DNA from: JBFMEX01 sp040752215
GTDB lineage: Bacteria > Pseudomonadota > Alphaproteobacteria > Rhizobiales > Hyphomicrobiaceae
NCBI GenBank assembly: GCA_040752215.1
Contig: JBFMEX010000054.1
Span: 1-43,512 of the forward strand
DNA length: 43,512 nucleotides
Direction of reading: 5' to 3'
Shown: one piece after another, positions 1 to 8,417 of the stretch
Position numbering within the stretch: position 1 is the stretch's first letter
Layout: each line of letters begins with the position of its first letter
Position numbers and translations under genes: made by a program
Notes under the pieces: model-generated
Told to the model about the DNA's origin: nothing
Seen by the model: the letters and a program-made list of their open reading frames with translations, nothing else
Databases searched by the model: none

Positions 1-175
1 CGGCGGGCGACGTCGCCCGCTCTCTCCGTTGCAACGTCGGCTGATGCGGTTAATCCGCGGTTAAGCGGCGACCCGCCGCGGGACCCGCAACCCCGATGTT
101 GCAGTGCCCCGGGGCGGCGACTACGTTGCCCACGTCGCGCGCAGCCATGCGCCGACCGAGCCTGGGAGAGGACCG

Positions 176-1216
176 TTGTCGCACGCCCCCGATGTCGCCG
201 CCGCGGTTGGCAAGACGCCGCTGATCCTGCTTCGCCGTGCCTCCGCGGAAACAGGCTGCACGATCCTCGGCAAGGCCGAATTCATGAACCCCGGCCAGTC
301 GGTCAAGGACCGGGCCGCGCTCTACATCATTCGCGACGCCGAGCACCGCGGCACGCTGCGCCCCGGCGGCACCATCGTCGAGGGTACCGCCGGCAACACC
401 GGCATCGGCATCACCATACTCGCCAACGCGCTCGGCTACCGCTCGGTGATCGTCATCCCCGAGACACAGAGCCAGGAAAAGAAGGACACGCTGCGCCTGC
501 TGGGCGCCGAACTGGTCGAGGTGCCGGCCGTCCCCTACAAGAACCCGAACAACTACGTGAGGTATTCCGCTCGCCTCGCCGAGGCGCTCGCCCGAGCCGA
601 GCCCAACGGCGCGATCTGGGCCAACCAGTTCGACAACGTCGCCAACCGGCAGGCCCACATCGAGACCACCGCCGAGGAGATCTGGGCCGACACGGAAGGG
701 CGTGTCGACGGCTTTGTCGCTGCGGTCGGCTCCGGCGGGACCCTCGGCGGCGTGTCGCTCGGGCTCAAGGCAAAGCGGCCCGGAATCACGATCGCGCTCG
801 CCGATCCGCCCGGCGCCGCACTCTACAGCTACTACACCACCGGCGAGTTGACTGCCGAGGGCTCCTCCATCACCGAGGGCATCGGCCAGGGGCGGATCAC
901 CAAGAACCTCGAAGGCGTCGTCGTCGACCGGGCCTACCACATCCCCGACGCCGAGGCCGTCGAGATCGTGTTCCAGCTCCTCGCCGAGGAGGGTTTGTGC
1001 CTCGGCGCCTCCTCGGGCGTCAACGTCGCCGGCGCCATCCGCCTCGCCCGCGAACTCGGCCCCGGCAAGACCATCGTCACCATCCTCTGCGACTACGGCA
1101 CCCGCTACCAGTCGCGGCTGTTCAACCCCGAGTTCCTGGCCGCCAAGGGGCTGCCGTCACCCGCCTGGCTCACTGGCGCCAAGGCGCCTCTGCCGCAGGT
1201 TTTCGAGACCGTCTGA
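176..1216 (+). CDS. cysK: Cysteine synthase A (O-acetylserine sulfhydrylase)
   Basis: PLP enzyme that makes cysteine from O-acetylserine and sulfide in the cytoplasm. From the TTG start at 176 the protein has 346 residues. Visible are the Schiff-base lysine in NPGQSVKDRA (about Lys44), the substrate loop EGTAGNTGIG (about 69-78), and the PLP-phosphate loop GSGGT (185-189). An in-frame ATG at 104 would add 24 residues without family resemblance. The TTG is preceded by GGGAGAGG at a sensible distance and gives the usual family length, so it is preferred. It is followed on the same strand by two sulfurtransferase genes, so it probably belongs to a small sulfur-assimilation group. Cystathionine beta-synthase is less likely because no extra domains are present. 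Confidence 0.9.
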   Translation: MSHAPDVAAAVGKTPLILLRRASAETGCTILGKAEFMNPGQSVKDRAALYIIRDAEHRGTLRPGGTIVEGTAGNTGIGITILANALGYRSVIVIPETQSQEKKDTLRLLGAELVEVPAVPYKNPNNYVRYSARLAEALARAEPNGAIWANQFDNVANRQAHIETTAEEIWADTEGRVDGFVAAVGSGGTLGGVSLGLKAKRPGITIALADPPGAALYSYYTTGELTAEGSSITEGIGQGRITKNLEGVVVDRAYHIPDAEAVEIVFQLLAEEGLCLGASSGVNVAGAIRLARELGPGKTIVTILCDYGTRYQSRLFNPEFLAAKGLPSPAWLTGAKAPLPQVFETV

Positions 1217-1318
1217 GCGCTGTCCGTCGCCGCCATCCCCTTCAACCATCGGTCGAGACTGTTGACGCGAGCCGCGCCGCCGGTCGAAAAGTCAGGCGAG
1301 CCCATTCTGGAGGACGCA

Positions 1319-2179
1319 TTGCCCCACACCGCCAAGAACTGGATCGTCGAGACCGAGTGGCTTGCTGCCCACCTCGATGCCCCCGACCTGCTGATCTTCG
1401 ACGGCAGTTGGCATCTGGACGCCAGCCGCGACCCCAGGCAGGAGTTCCTCGCCGAGCACATCCCCGGCGCCATGTTCTTCGACATCGACGACCTTTCGGA
1501 CGAGAAATCGTCGCTGCCGCACATGCTGCCCTCGACCGTCAAGTTCGCCAGCCGGATGAAGAAGCTCGGTGTCGGCGACGGCATGCGCATCGTCGTCTAC
1601 GACACCCTCGGCCTCTACTCGGCCGCGCGCGTGTGGTGGACGTTCCGCGTCATGGGCCACGCCGACGTCGCGGTCCTGAACGGCGGACTGCCGAAATGGA
1701 AGGCCGAGGGCCGCCCGCTGGAGGAAGGGCCGCCGACCCCGCGCAGCTCGCGCCACTACTCTCCACGCTTCAACGCCGAGCTGATCCGCGACATCGACGA
1801 CATGCGGGGACTGCTCACCAGGCGTTCCGAGCAGATCATCGACGCGAGGTCCGCCGGCCGCTTCGCCGGCACCGAGCCGGAGCCGCGCGAGGGGCTCCGC
1901 GGCGGTCACATCCCGGGCTCGGTCAACATCTATCACGAACTCCTCCTCAACCCCGACGGAACGCTGAAATCGAAGGACGAACTCGCAAAGATATTCGCCG
2001 GGGCCGGCATCGACCCGCACGCCCCGGTGGTGACCACGTGCGGCTCGGGGGTCACGGCCTCGATCGTGTCGCTGGCGCTCGCCGTGCTCGGACAGACCAA
2101 CGCCTCGGTCTACGACGGCAGCTGGGCCGAATGGGGCCGCGACAACGGTCTGCCGGTCGCCACGGGCAGCGCCCCCTGA
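1319..2179 (+). CDS. sseA: 3-mercaptopyruvate sulfurtransferase (two-domain rhodanese)
   Basis: Tandem-rhodanese enzyme that moves sulfur from 3-mercaptopyruvate to a thiol acceptor or cyanide. It has 286 residues from a TTG start. The N-terminal inactive rhodanese domain covers about 5-135. The C-terminal catalytic domain carries the active-site loop CGSGVTAS with the nucleophile near Cys241. The CGSGVT loop is typical of mercaptopyruvate enzymes, whereas thiosulfate sulfurtransferases usually have CRKGVT. The TTG at 1319 follows GGAGGA at 1309-1314; an upstream in-frame TTG at 1262 would add a 19-residue non-conserved tail. The gap from cysK is about 100 bp, so co-transcription is possible but not shown. 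Confidence 0.88.
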   Translation: MPHTAKNWIVETEWLAAHLDAPDLLIFDGSWHLDASRDPRQEFLAEHIPGAMFFDIDDLSDEKSSLPHMLPSTVKFASRMKKLGVGDGMRIVVYDTLGLYSAARVWWTFRVMGHADVAVLNGGLPKWKAEGRPLEEGPPTPRSSRHYSPRFNAELIRDIDDMRGLLTRRSEQIIDARSAGRFAGTEPEPREGLRGGHIPGSVNIYHELLLNPDGTLKSKDELAKIFAGAGIDPHAPVVTTCGSGVTASIVSLALAVLGQTNASVYDGSWAEWGRDNGLPVATGSAP

Positions 2180-2348
2180 GACAATCTGGCCGACGCGCCG
2201 TTCCGTCTACTCCGACCGGTGCACTCTTGATGGCCGGGGGCGACGCACGCATATGAGGCGTGCGCTGCGGGTCGGACGGCGCGTTGCCCATACGACCCGC
2301 CCACCCCCCGGCACGAGGGGGCTCCGGCAACCCGCGTTCCGAGCAGAG

Positions 2349-2744
2349 ATGATCATGCACGCTATGGCAATGACTTCCACTTCCGGGCTTCCCGCAGAGA
2401 TCGACCCGGCCGAGGCGTTCGATCGAGTCAAGCGCGGCGAGCTGACGCTCGTCGACATCCGCACCCCGTCCGAGATGATGCGCTCCGGCGTCGCCGAAGG
2501 AGCGATCGCGCTGCCGGTGACTGGCCCGCAGTTCGTCGGCCAGCTGCTCGAGGTGATCGACAACGACGCGAGCCGGCCCGTTGCCTTCATCTGCGCCAGC
2601 GGCGCCCGCTCCGGCCAAGTGCAGGCCTACCTCGCCGCCAACGGCTTCACCCAGGCGGCCAACGTCGTCGAGGGCATGATGGGCAGCTTCAAGGGCCCCG
2701 GCTGGCTGAAGCGCGGGCTGCCGACAGTACCGTACCGGGGCTGA
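2349..2744 (+). CDS. Single-domain rhodanese-like protein
   Basis: A 131-residue cytoplasmic rhodanese domain. The active-site loop is CASGARS with the persulfide-forming cysteine near residue 82, matching the C-x4-R-S pattern of active single-domain rhodaneses. The segment TLVDIRTPSE is the conserved early strand of the fold. Several ATGs (2349, 2355, 2364, 2370) lie close together and none has a strong ribosome-binding site, so the true start may be up to seven codons downstream. It is the third sulfur-transfer gene in a row. Its physiological donor and acceptor cannot be told from the sequence. Confidence 0.82.
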   Translation: MIMHAMAMTSTSGLPAEIDPAEAFDRVKRGELTLVDIRTPSEMMRSGVAEGAIALPVTGPQFVGQLLEVIDNDASRPVAFICASGARSGQVQAYLAANGFTQAANVVEGMMGSFKGPGWLKRGLPTVPYRG

Positions 2745-2760
2745 GCATGACTATCCGGGG

Positions 2761-2781
2761 GTCAGACCCTGCGGGTCTGAC
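2761..2781. terminator. Inverted repeat between convergent genes
   Basis: A perfect 9-bp stem, GTCAGACCC with GGGTCTGAC, separated by the loop TGC. It sits between the 3' ends of the rhodanese gene and the opposite-strand pirin gene, so it may act as a bidirectional terminator. The T tract after it is weak in both directions. Confidence 0.55.
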
Positions 2782-2810
2782 GCCGTTTGTCTCCGCTTCC
2801 ACCCGACTGC

Positions 2811-3728
2811 TCATTCCGGCAGCGGGATGAACTCCGCGTTGTCGCCCGGCACGATCTGGAACCGGCGCGCGCTCCAGTCCTCCTTGGCCGCGCGGATGCG
2901 ATCCTCGGACGAGGAGACGAAGTTCCACCAGATGTGGCGGGGCCCATCCATTGGCTCGCCGCCGAGCAGCATCAGCCGCGCCTGACTGTTGGCCAGGATC
3001 GAGATCCTATCGCCCGGCTTGAAGACCAGCAGCCGCCCCGCGGCGAAGCCCTGGCCGGCGATATCGATCTCGCCGGCGACGACGAAGACCGCGCGCTCGT
3101 CGTGGTCGGCATCGAGCTGCAGCACCGCGCCCGGTGCCAGCACCGCCTCGGCGTAGAAGCAGGGATGGGGAAATTCGGCCGGAGCGCGCCGCCCGTAGAG
3201 CTCGCCCATGATGACGCGCACCCGCTTGCCCTCGCCCTCGATGCGTGGCAGCGCCTCTGCGGGATGATGGACGAATGCCGGCGCCGCCTCCTCGCTGGCG
3301 TTCGGCAGCGCCGCCCACGCCTGGATGCCATAGAGCCGCGACGGGCTCAGGCGCACGTTCGGCGGCGTGCGCTCCGAATGGACGATGCCGCGCCCGGCCG
3401 TCATCAGGTTGAGCGCGCCCGCCGTGATCACCTGCTCGGTGCCGAGGCTGTCGCGGTGCATGATCTCGCCTTCGAACAGATAGGTGACGGTCGCCAGCCC
3501 GATGTGGGGATGGGGACGAACGTCGATTCCGCTGCCGATCGGAAGCTCCGCCGGTCCCATCTGGTCGAAGAAGATGAACGGGCCGACCATCTGCCTGCCG
3601 GCCGCCGGCAGCGCGCGGCGCACCTCGAAGCCGCCGAGATCGCGGGCGCGCGGGACGATCACCGTCTCGATCGCATCGCACGCGTGCGCATCGCCGGGCA
3701 TCGGATCCTGGGACGGCTGCCAGCTCAT
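2811..3728 (-). CDS. Pirin family protein (bicupin)
   Basis: A 305-residue two-cupin protein. The N-terminal cupin holds the pirin metal-site residues: RPHPHIGLATVTY supplies two histidines, and GRGIVHSE supplies the third histidine and the glutamate. The C-terminal half is a second cupin ending near WWNFVSSS, typical of pirins. Family members are iron proteins, some with quercetinase activity and others acting as redox-linked regulators, so substrate and role remain unknown. The ATG at 3728 has GGAGG upstream. It is divergent from the secreted vWA gene. Confidence 0.85.
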   Translation of the reverse strand: MSWQPSQDPMPGDAHACDAIETVIVPRARDLGGFEVRRALPAAGRQMVGPFIFFDQMGPAELPIGSGIDVRPHPHIGLATVTYLFEGEIMHRDSLGTEQVITAGALNLMTAGRGIVHSERTPPNVRLSPSRLYGIQAWAALPNASEEAAPAFVHHPAEALPRIEGEGKRVRVIMGELYGRRAPAEFPHPCFYAEAVLAPGAVLQLDADHDERAVFVVAGEIDIAGQGFAAGRLLVFKPGDRISILANSQARLMLLGGEPMDGPRHIWWNFVSSSEDRIRAAKEDWSARRFQIVPGDNAEFIPLPE

Positions 3729-3826
3729 TACTTCCTCCGCTCGCTCGCTTGACCGGCTCCTCCAGCAGCCGCAGACTCCCGGTCGAGCCGCCATCGTCGG
3801 CGGTACGGCCCGCGCAGAGGACCACC

Positions 3827-4549
3827 GTGTACGTGGCGACGACGAGATCATTCTCCAAGACGGCCCGCACGAGCCGGATGCCGGCACTCGCCGCCGCACT
3901 GCTCGCGGCCGTTGCGCCGCCCGCGGCAGCGGCCGATCCGGATGCCGGCTGCACCAGCGACGCGATGATCGTGTTCGACGCCTCGGGCTCGATGACCGGC
4001 ACCAATTTCAACGGCATCGCCGTGCCGCGCATCGCCAAGGTCCGCGAGGCGATCCATCAGGTCGTCCCGCACGTCTCCGCCTATCGAAACCTCGGCTTGA
4101 TCGTTTATGGGCCCGGCCCGCATCAGGCCTGCCGCAACGTCGAGCTGAAGCTCGCGCCGACGCCCAACGCCGGCCCGCGCATCATCGCCGAGATCGATCG
4201 CCTCCAGCCCGACGGCGAGACACCGCTGACCACCGCTGTGCGCGAAGCCGCCGAGATGCTCCGCCATCGCCAGCGGCCGGCGACGATCGTGCTGCTGACC
4301 GACGGCGAGGAGAACTGCGGCGGGGCGCCGTGCGCGCTGGCCGAGACGCTGAAGGCCGAAAGCCCGTTTGTCACGGTGCACGTGATCGGCTTTCGCGAGG
4401 CCGATAAGCTCGGCCGCCTCGACGGCTTCGCCTCGCGCTGCCTCGCCGACATCACCGGCGGCACCTACACGCTGACCGAGACCACCGACGATCTCGTCGC
4501 CGCCCTGCAACAGACCTTGTCGTGCCCGCAGCTGACCGCGCGGGAGTAG
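3827..4549 (+). CDS. Secreted von Willebrand factor A domain protein
   Basis: Probable periplasmic protein of about 240 residues. The N-terminus has basic residues, a hydrophobic stretch LAAALLAAVAPPAAAA (about 21-36) and an AAA-D cleavage-like site, consistent with a Sec signal peptide. A single vWA domain follows with a metal-ion site DASGSM (Asp51, Ser53, Ser55) and later ETPLTTA and TDGEENCGG. Paired cysteines suggest disulfides outside the cytoplasm. The start is uncertain: GTG at 3827 follows GCAGAGGA, while ATG at 3878 gives a shorter signal peptide and ATG at 3749 a longer one. The ligand is unknown. Its stop lies two bases from that of the convergent cytochrome gene. Confidence 0.75.
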   Translation: MYVATTRSFSKTARTSRMPALAAALLAAVAPPAAAADPDAGCTSDAMIVFDASGSMTGTNFNGIAVPRIAKVREAIHQVVPHVSAYRNLGLIVYGPGPHQACRNVELKLAPTPNAGPRIIAEIDRLQPDGETPLTTAVREAAEMLRHRQRPATIVLLTDGEENCGGAPCALAETLKAESPFVTVHVIGFREADKLGRLDGFASRCLADITGGTYTLTETTDDLVAALQQTLSCPQLTARE

Positions 4550-4551
4550 CC

Positions 4552-5148
4552 TCACCACCGCCGCAGCAGGCCGGGCAGCATTCGCGCCAGCACGTTGTCC
4601 CTGCGGATCAGATGGTGAAACAGCGCTGCGCCGATGTGCATGCCGATCAGCGCAATCAGCGCGATGGCGGCCGTCGCATGCCAATAGAACACGACCGCCG
4701 CTGTATCCTGATGCGGCGCGACGAGGCCCGGCACCTTGACGAGGCCGAACAGCTCGAGTGCCGGATAGTACGAGATGCCGAGCCAGCCGAGCACCGGTAC
4801 CACCACCAGCAGCACGTAGATGCTCCAATGGGTCGCGTGGCTGGCGAGCTTCTGCCACGGCTCGATGGTCGGCTCATCGGCCGGACCGCCGTGGGCTAGC
4901 CGATAGCCGAGCCGCAGCACCGCGGTGAGCAGGATGACGAGGCCGATCGACTTGTGCGAGCTGTAGAGCGAGTTTGTCAGGCTATCCCAGACATTCAGCA
5001 CGTTGCCGCGATAGGCCATGTAAAGGCCGAGCGGCACCTGGGCCAGGATCAGCGCCACCGTCAACCAGTGGAAGCGCCGCGCGGCGGGGGAATAGACCTC
5101 GACACCGAATGTGCCGCGCGGGTAGGAGGCTCTGCCTGCATTGGCCAT
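4552..5148 (-). CDS. Cytochrome b561 family membrane protein
   Basis: A 198-residue four-helix membrane protein of the bacterial di-haem cytochrome b561 type. Candidate haem ligands are the histidines in RRFHWLTVAL, SSHKSIGL, THWSIYVLLV and IGMHIGAALFHH. Such proteins pass electrons between quinones and periplasmic or superoxide acceptors. The ATG at 5148 is preferred over TTG at 5154 because GGAAAGG is better spaced from it. It starts two bases after the stop of the RibD-like gene, so the two are probably one transcript, although their link in function is not obvious. Confidence 0.85.
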   Translation of the reverse strand: MANAGRASYPRGTFGVEVYSPAARRFHWLTVALILAQVPLGLYMAYRGNVLNVWDSLTNSLYSSHKSIGLVILLTAVLRLGYRLAHGGPADEPTIEPWQKLASHATHWSIYVLLVVVPVLGWLGISYYPALELFGLVKVPGLVAPHQDTAAVVFYWHATAAIALIALIGMHIGAALFHHLIRRDNVLARMLPGLLRRW

Positions 5149-5150
5149 GG

Positions 5151-5849
5151 TCAATTGCCTTTCCAGCAGCTCCTGAGGTCGCAGTCGAATAGCACATCGC
5201 CGTCGGCGAGAACATGCACCGTCGTCGTCGGCCTGAGCGCTGCGCCGAGGCTTGCGATCGGTGCGAGGCTGAGCCCGGTTTTGCCGGAGCCGAGGATCAT
5301 CGGCGCCACCAGCACGTGCAGTCGGTCGACCATGCCGGCATCGATGAACGCCGAGATCGTCGTCGCCCCGCCCTCGACGAGCAGACGCTTGAGACCGCGC
5401 TCGAACAATGCGGCGACGATGCGCGCCGGTGCAACCAGCCCGTTCACGCGCTCGATCGTAATCTGCTCCACGCCATCCCGAACGGCGCCGTCCCGTTCCT
5501 GGATCACGATCCGGCGCACGCCGTCATCGGCGAGGCACTTGGCCGTCGGCGACAGCCGCCCCGCGGGGTCGATCACCACCCGCGCCGGATGCCGCCCGGC
5601 CACCCGTCGCACGTTGAGCATCGGGTCGTCGGCGATAACTGTGCCGACGCCGACCACCACCGCGTCGACGGCCGCGCGCAGACGGTGCAGATGATCGAGC
5701 GCCGCCGAGCGGTTGATCCAGCGGCTTTCCCCCGTCGGGGTGGCGATCCGCCCGTCGAGCGACTGGCCGAGTTGGGCCACCACGTAGGGCCGATCGGCGG
5801 CTGCGGCCAGGATCGGCGCCACCAGACATGTCTCGGGATCGCTACGCAT
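5151..5849 (-). CDS. Stand-alone RibD-type pyrimidine reductase domain
   Basis: A 232-residue protein made only of the RibD C-terminal reductase domain, which has a dihydrofolate-reductase-like fold. Recognisable motifs are AQLGQSLDGRIA, the NADPH-binding region VVVGVGTVIADDP, and LLVEGGATTISAF. In riboflavin synthesis this domain reduces the 5-amino-6-ribosylamino-uracil phosphate intermediate using NADPH. Full RibD (about 370 residues) also has a deaminase domain, which is absent here, so either the deaminase is encoded elsewhere or this is a paralogue with another substrate. ribA lies about 5 kb away on the same strand. ATG at 5849 is chosen because family homology begins just after it. 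Confidence 0.8.
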   Translation of the reverse strand: MRSDPETCLVAPILAAAADRPYVVAQLGQSLDGRIATPTGESRWINRSAALDHLHRLRAAVDAVVVGVGTVIADDPMLNVRRVAGRHPARVVIDPAGRLSPTAKCLADDGVRRIVIQERDGAVRDGVEQITIERVNGLVAPARIVAALFERGLKRLLVEGGATTISAFIDAGMVDRLHVLVAPMILGSGKTGLSLAPIASLGAALRPTTTVHVLADGDVLFDCDLRSCWKGN

Positions 5850-6004
5850 CGGGCGGGCTCGCTCTCTGGCTCTCGCGGCGGCATTGGGTCCGACCCGCAA
5901 TTGACATGATTGCAGGTCGTAGCTCAACGCCGAGGCCGGACGCCGGCGGCGGTGATATAGACCGACGGCGCGCCCTTGCCACCCCACCACCCCTGGACCC
6001 GCCC

Positions 6005-8329
6005 GTGCACAAGCCCCTGACCGTCGATCTCGGCCGCGCCACCTCGTGCTGGCCTCTCTTGCCGGTGCTCGCCTTGCTGGCGCTCGCCTGGCTCGCGCTC
6101 GGCTGGCCGTGGCTCTCCGGTCGCGTGACGATCCCGTGGGACGCGAAAGCCCACTTCCAGCCGCAGATCCAGTTTCTGGCCCAGAGCCTCGCCAAGGGCG
6201 AGAGCCCGTTCTGGGCGCCCTACGTCTTCTCCGGCCACCCGCAGGTCGCCGACCCGCAATCGCTGATCTTCTCGCCGCCGTTCCTCGCCCTGGCGCTGGT
6301 CGATCCGGCGCCGAGTCTAAGGGCCGCCGACACTGCTTTGCTGGCCGCCATCCTGCTCGGGGCGGCGGCGCTGGTGCTCTACTTCCGCGACCGCGGCTGG
6401 CATTGGGGCGGCGCGCTCGTTGCCGCTATCAGCTTCGCCTTTGGCGCCTCGATGGCCTGGCGCATACAGCATATCGGCCAGGTCCTGAGCCTCGCCTATC
6501 TGCCGATCGTCGTGCTGATGCTGTCGCGCGCGCTCGAGCGCAGCTCGTGGATCTACGGGCTCGCCGCCGGCATCGCGGCGGGATTCCTGGTTCTGGGGCG
6601 CGATCAGGTTGCACTGCTCGCGGTCTACTTCCTGATCGGCCTCGTCGTCTGGCACCTCGCCAGCGCGCCGCGCCTCGCCGACGGCATGCGCGCGAGCCTC
6701 GCCCCGCTCGCCGCCGGCGCGATCGGCGGCATCGCAGTGATTGCCATCCCGGTGCTGCTGACCGCGCTCGTTGCCGGTGACTCCAACCGCCCGGCGATCG
6801 ACCTCGAGAGTGCCGGCAAGGGCTCGCTGCATCCGGCGCTGTTGCTCACGCTATTCGCCCCCGATGTGTTCGGATCCTCGGGGCGCATGGAGGACTACTG
6901 GGGTCCGCCCTCCTACACCTGGAGAACGAGCGGGCTCTACATCGCCCAGAACATGGGCCAGCTCTACATCGGCGCAGTGCCCGTTCTGCTTACGCTACTG
7001 GCGCTGGCGAGCGGGCGCCTGCTCGCGCGTGAGATCCTGTTCTTCACGATCGCCGTGCTCGTCGTCACTCTTTACGCGCTCGGCTGGTACACGCCGCTGT
7101 TCGCGCTCGCGCACGCCCTGCTGCCGGGCGTCGACCTCTATCGCCGCCCCGCGGATGCGACGTTCCTGATCGGCTTCCTGCTTGCGGTGCTCGCCGGCTA
7201 CTCGGCCCACACGCTGCTGCGCGATCCGCCGACGCCGCTGCCCCGCTCGGCCGTCGCCACGACGGCGATCGTCACGCTTGCCGCATTCGCCGCCGCCATT
7301 GCGCTCGCGGTTCACTTCGACCGTCTCGCCGCGGCACGCGCGCCGCTGCTGGTCGCCGCCGGCGTCGTCCTCGCGGCTGCCCTCGCGATCCGCCTCGCGG
7401 TCCATCTCGAGCCATATCGCCCGCGCGCCGCCGCACTGCTGCTCGCCGCCGTCACCGTCGCCGACCTCGCCTGGAGCAACGGCCCCGGGAGTGCCACCGC
7501 GCTCCCGCCCTCCACCTACGAGGTGCTCGAGCCGACGAGCCGCAACGAGACCATCGCGCTTCTCAAGCAGAAGGTCGCCGCGGCACGGACCGAGACAATG
7601 CGCCCGCGCGTCGAGCTGGTCGGCCTCGGCTTCCACTGGCCGAACGCCTCCCTCACCCATGAGCTCGAGAATACGCTCGGCTACAATCCACTCCGCCTCG
7701 GCCTCTACTCGCGCGCGACCGGCGCCGGCGACCATGTCGGCCTGCCCGACCAGCGCCAGTTCTCCCCCCTCCTCCCGTCCTATCGCTCGCGCCTCGCAGA
7801 CCTGCTCGGGCTCCGCTTCATCGCGTCGAGCGTGCCGATCGAGACCATCGACAAGCGCATTGCGCCCGGCGACCTCACACTCGTAGCCCGGACCGCCGAC
7901 GGATACGTCTACGAGAACCCGCGCGCCAGCCCGCGCATCTCGTTCGCCACCGACGCCCGCGAGGCCGACTTCGAGCGCATCCTGGCGACAGGCGAATGGC
8001 CCGACTTCGACCCGTCACGCACGGTGCTATTGGAAGGACCGCAACCAGCCACCGCCGCCGGTGGCGCAGCGGGCACGGCGCGGATCATCTCCTACCGTAA
8101 CGACGAGGTCGTCGCAGAGGCCGACAGCCAAGGCAGCGGCTACGTGGTGCTCAACGACGTCTGGCACCCGTGGTGGCGCGCCGAGGTCGACGGCGTCGCC
8201 ACCCCCGTTCTGCGCGCCAACGTGCTGTTCCGTGCCGTTCGTGTGCCGCCGGGCCGTCACCTCGTCCGGCTGACGTTCGCGCCGGTCCGTGGCGCCCTGT
8301 CCCAGGCGCTCGGAGGGCGAGACCGCTGA
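6005..8329 (+). CDS. YfhO-type polytopic membrane protein, probable GT-C glycosyltransferase
   Basis: A large integral membrane protein of about 774 residues with a dozen or so hydrophobic segments in the first 530 residues and a soluble C-terminal part. The early loop after helix 1 (VTIPWDAKAHF) and the ending VVLNDVWHPWWRAEVDG followed by a beta-rich tail fit the YfhO family. That family is thought to glycosylate envelope polymers from lipid-linked sugars; YfhO and CsbB act on lipoteichoic acid in Gram-positives, so the acceptor here must differ. The start is uncertain: GTG at 6005 sits just before the first helix, and ATG at 5906 would add 33 proline- and arginine-rich residues. The next gene is an envelope-glucan exporter homologue. 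Confidence 0.72.
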   Translation: MHKPLTVDLGRATSCWPLLPVLALLALAWLALGWPWLSGRVTIPWDAKAHFQPQIQFLAQSLAKGESPFWAPYVFSGHPQVADPQSLIFSPPFLALALVDPAPSLRAADTALLAAILLGAAALVLYFRDRGWHWGGALVAAISFAFGASMAWRIQHIGQVLSLAYLPIVVLMLSRALERSSWIYGLAAGIAAGFLVLGRDQVALLAVYFLIGLVVWHLASAPRLADGMRASLAPLAAGAIGGIAVIAIPVLLTALVAGDSNRPAIDLESAGKGSLHPALLLTLFAPDVFGSSGRMEDYWGPPSYTWRTSGLYIAQNMGQLYIGAVPVLLTLLALASGRLLAREILFFTIAVLVVTLYALGWYTPLFALAHALLPGVDLYRRPADATFLIGFLLAVLAGYSAHTLLRDPPTPLPRSAVATTAIVTLAAFAAAIALAVHFDRLAAARAPLLVAAGVVLAAALAIRLAVHLEPYRPRAAALLLAAVTVADLAWSNGPGSATALPPSTYEVLEPTSRNETIALLKQKVAAARTETMRPRVELVGLGFHWPNASLTHELENTLGYNPLRLGLYSRATGAGDHVGLPDQRQFSPLLPSYRSRLADLLGLRFIASSVPIETIDKRIAPGDLTLVARTADGYVYENPRASPRISFATDAREADFERILATGEWPDFDPSRTVLLEGPQPATAAGGAAGTARIISYRNDEVVAEADSQGSGYVVLNDVWHPWWRAEVDGVATPVLRANVLFRAVRVPPGRHLVRLTFAPVRGALSQALGGRDR

Positions 8330-8417
8330 CCCGCGCGCCCCGGCAAGGAAACAGTTGCACCCGCGCTTGGCTTGTCGGACAACCGGCGCCGCCCGCGACC
8401 CGATGGAACCCTCTCCT

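Noticed and set aside
5901..5906. TTGACA as a -35 promoter element for the YfhO-type gene
   Set aside because: No acceptable -10 sequence lies 16-18 bases downstream; the only TATA-like string is nearly 50 bases away.
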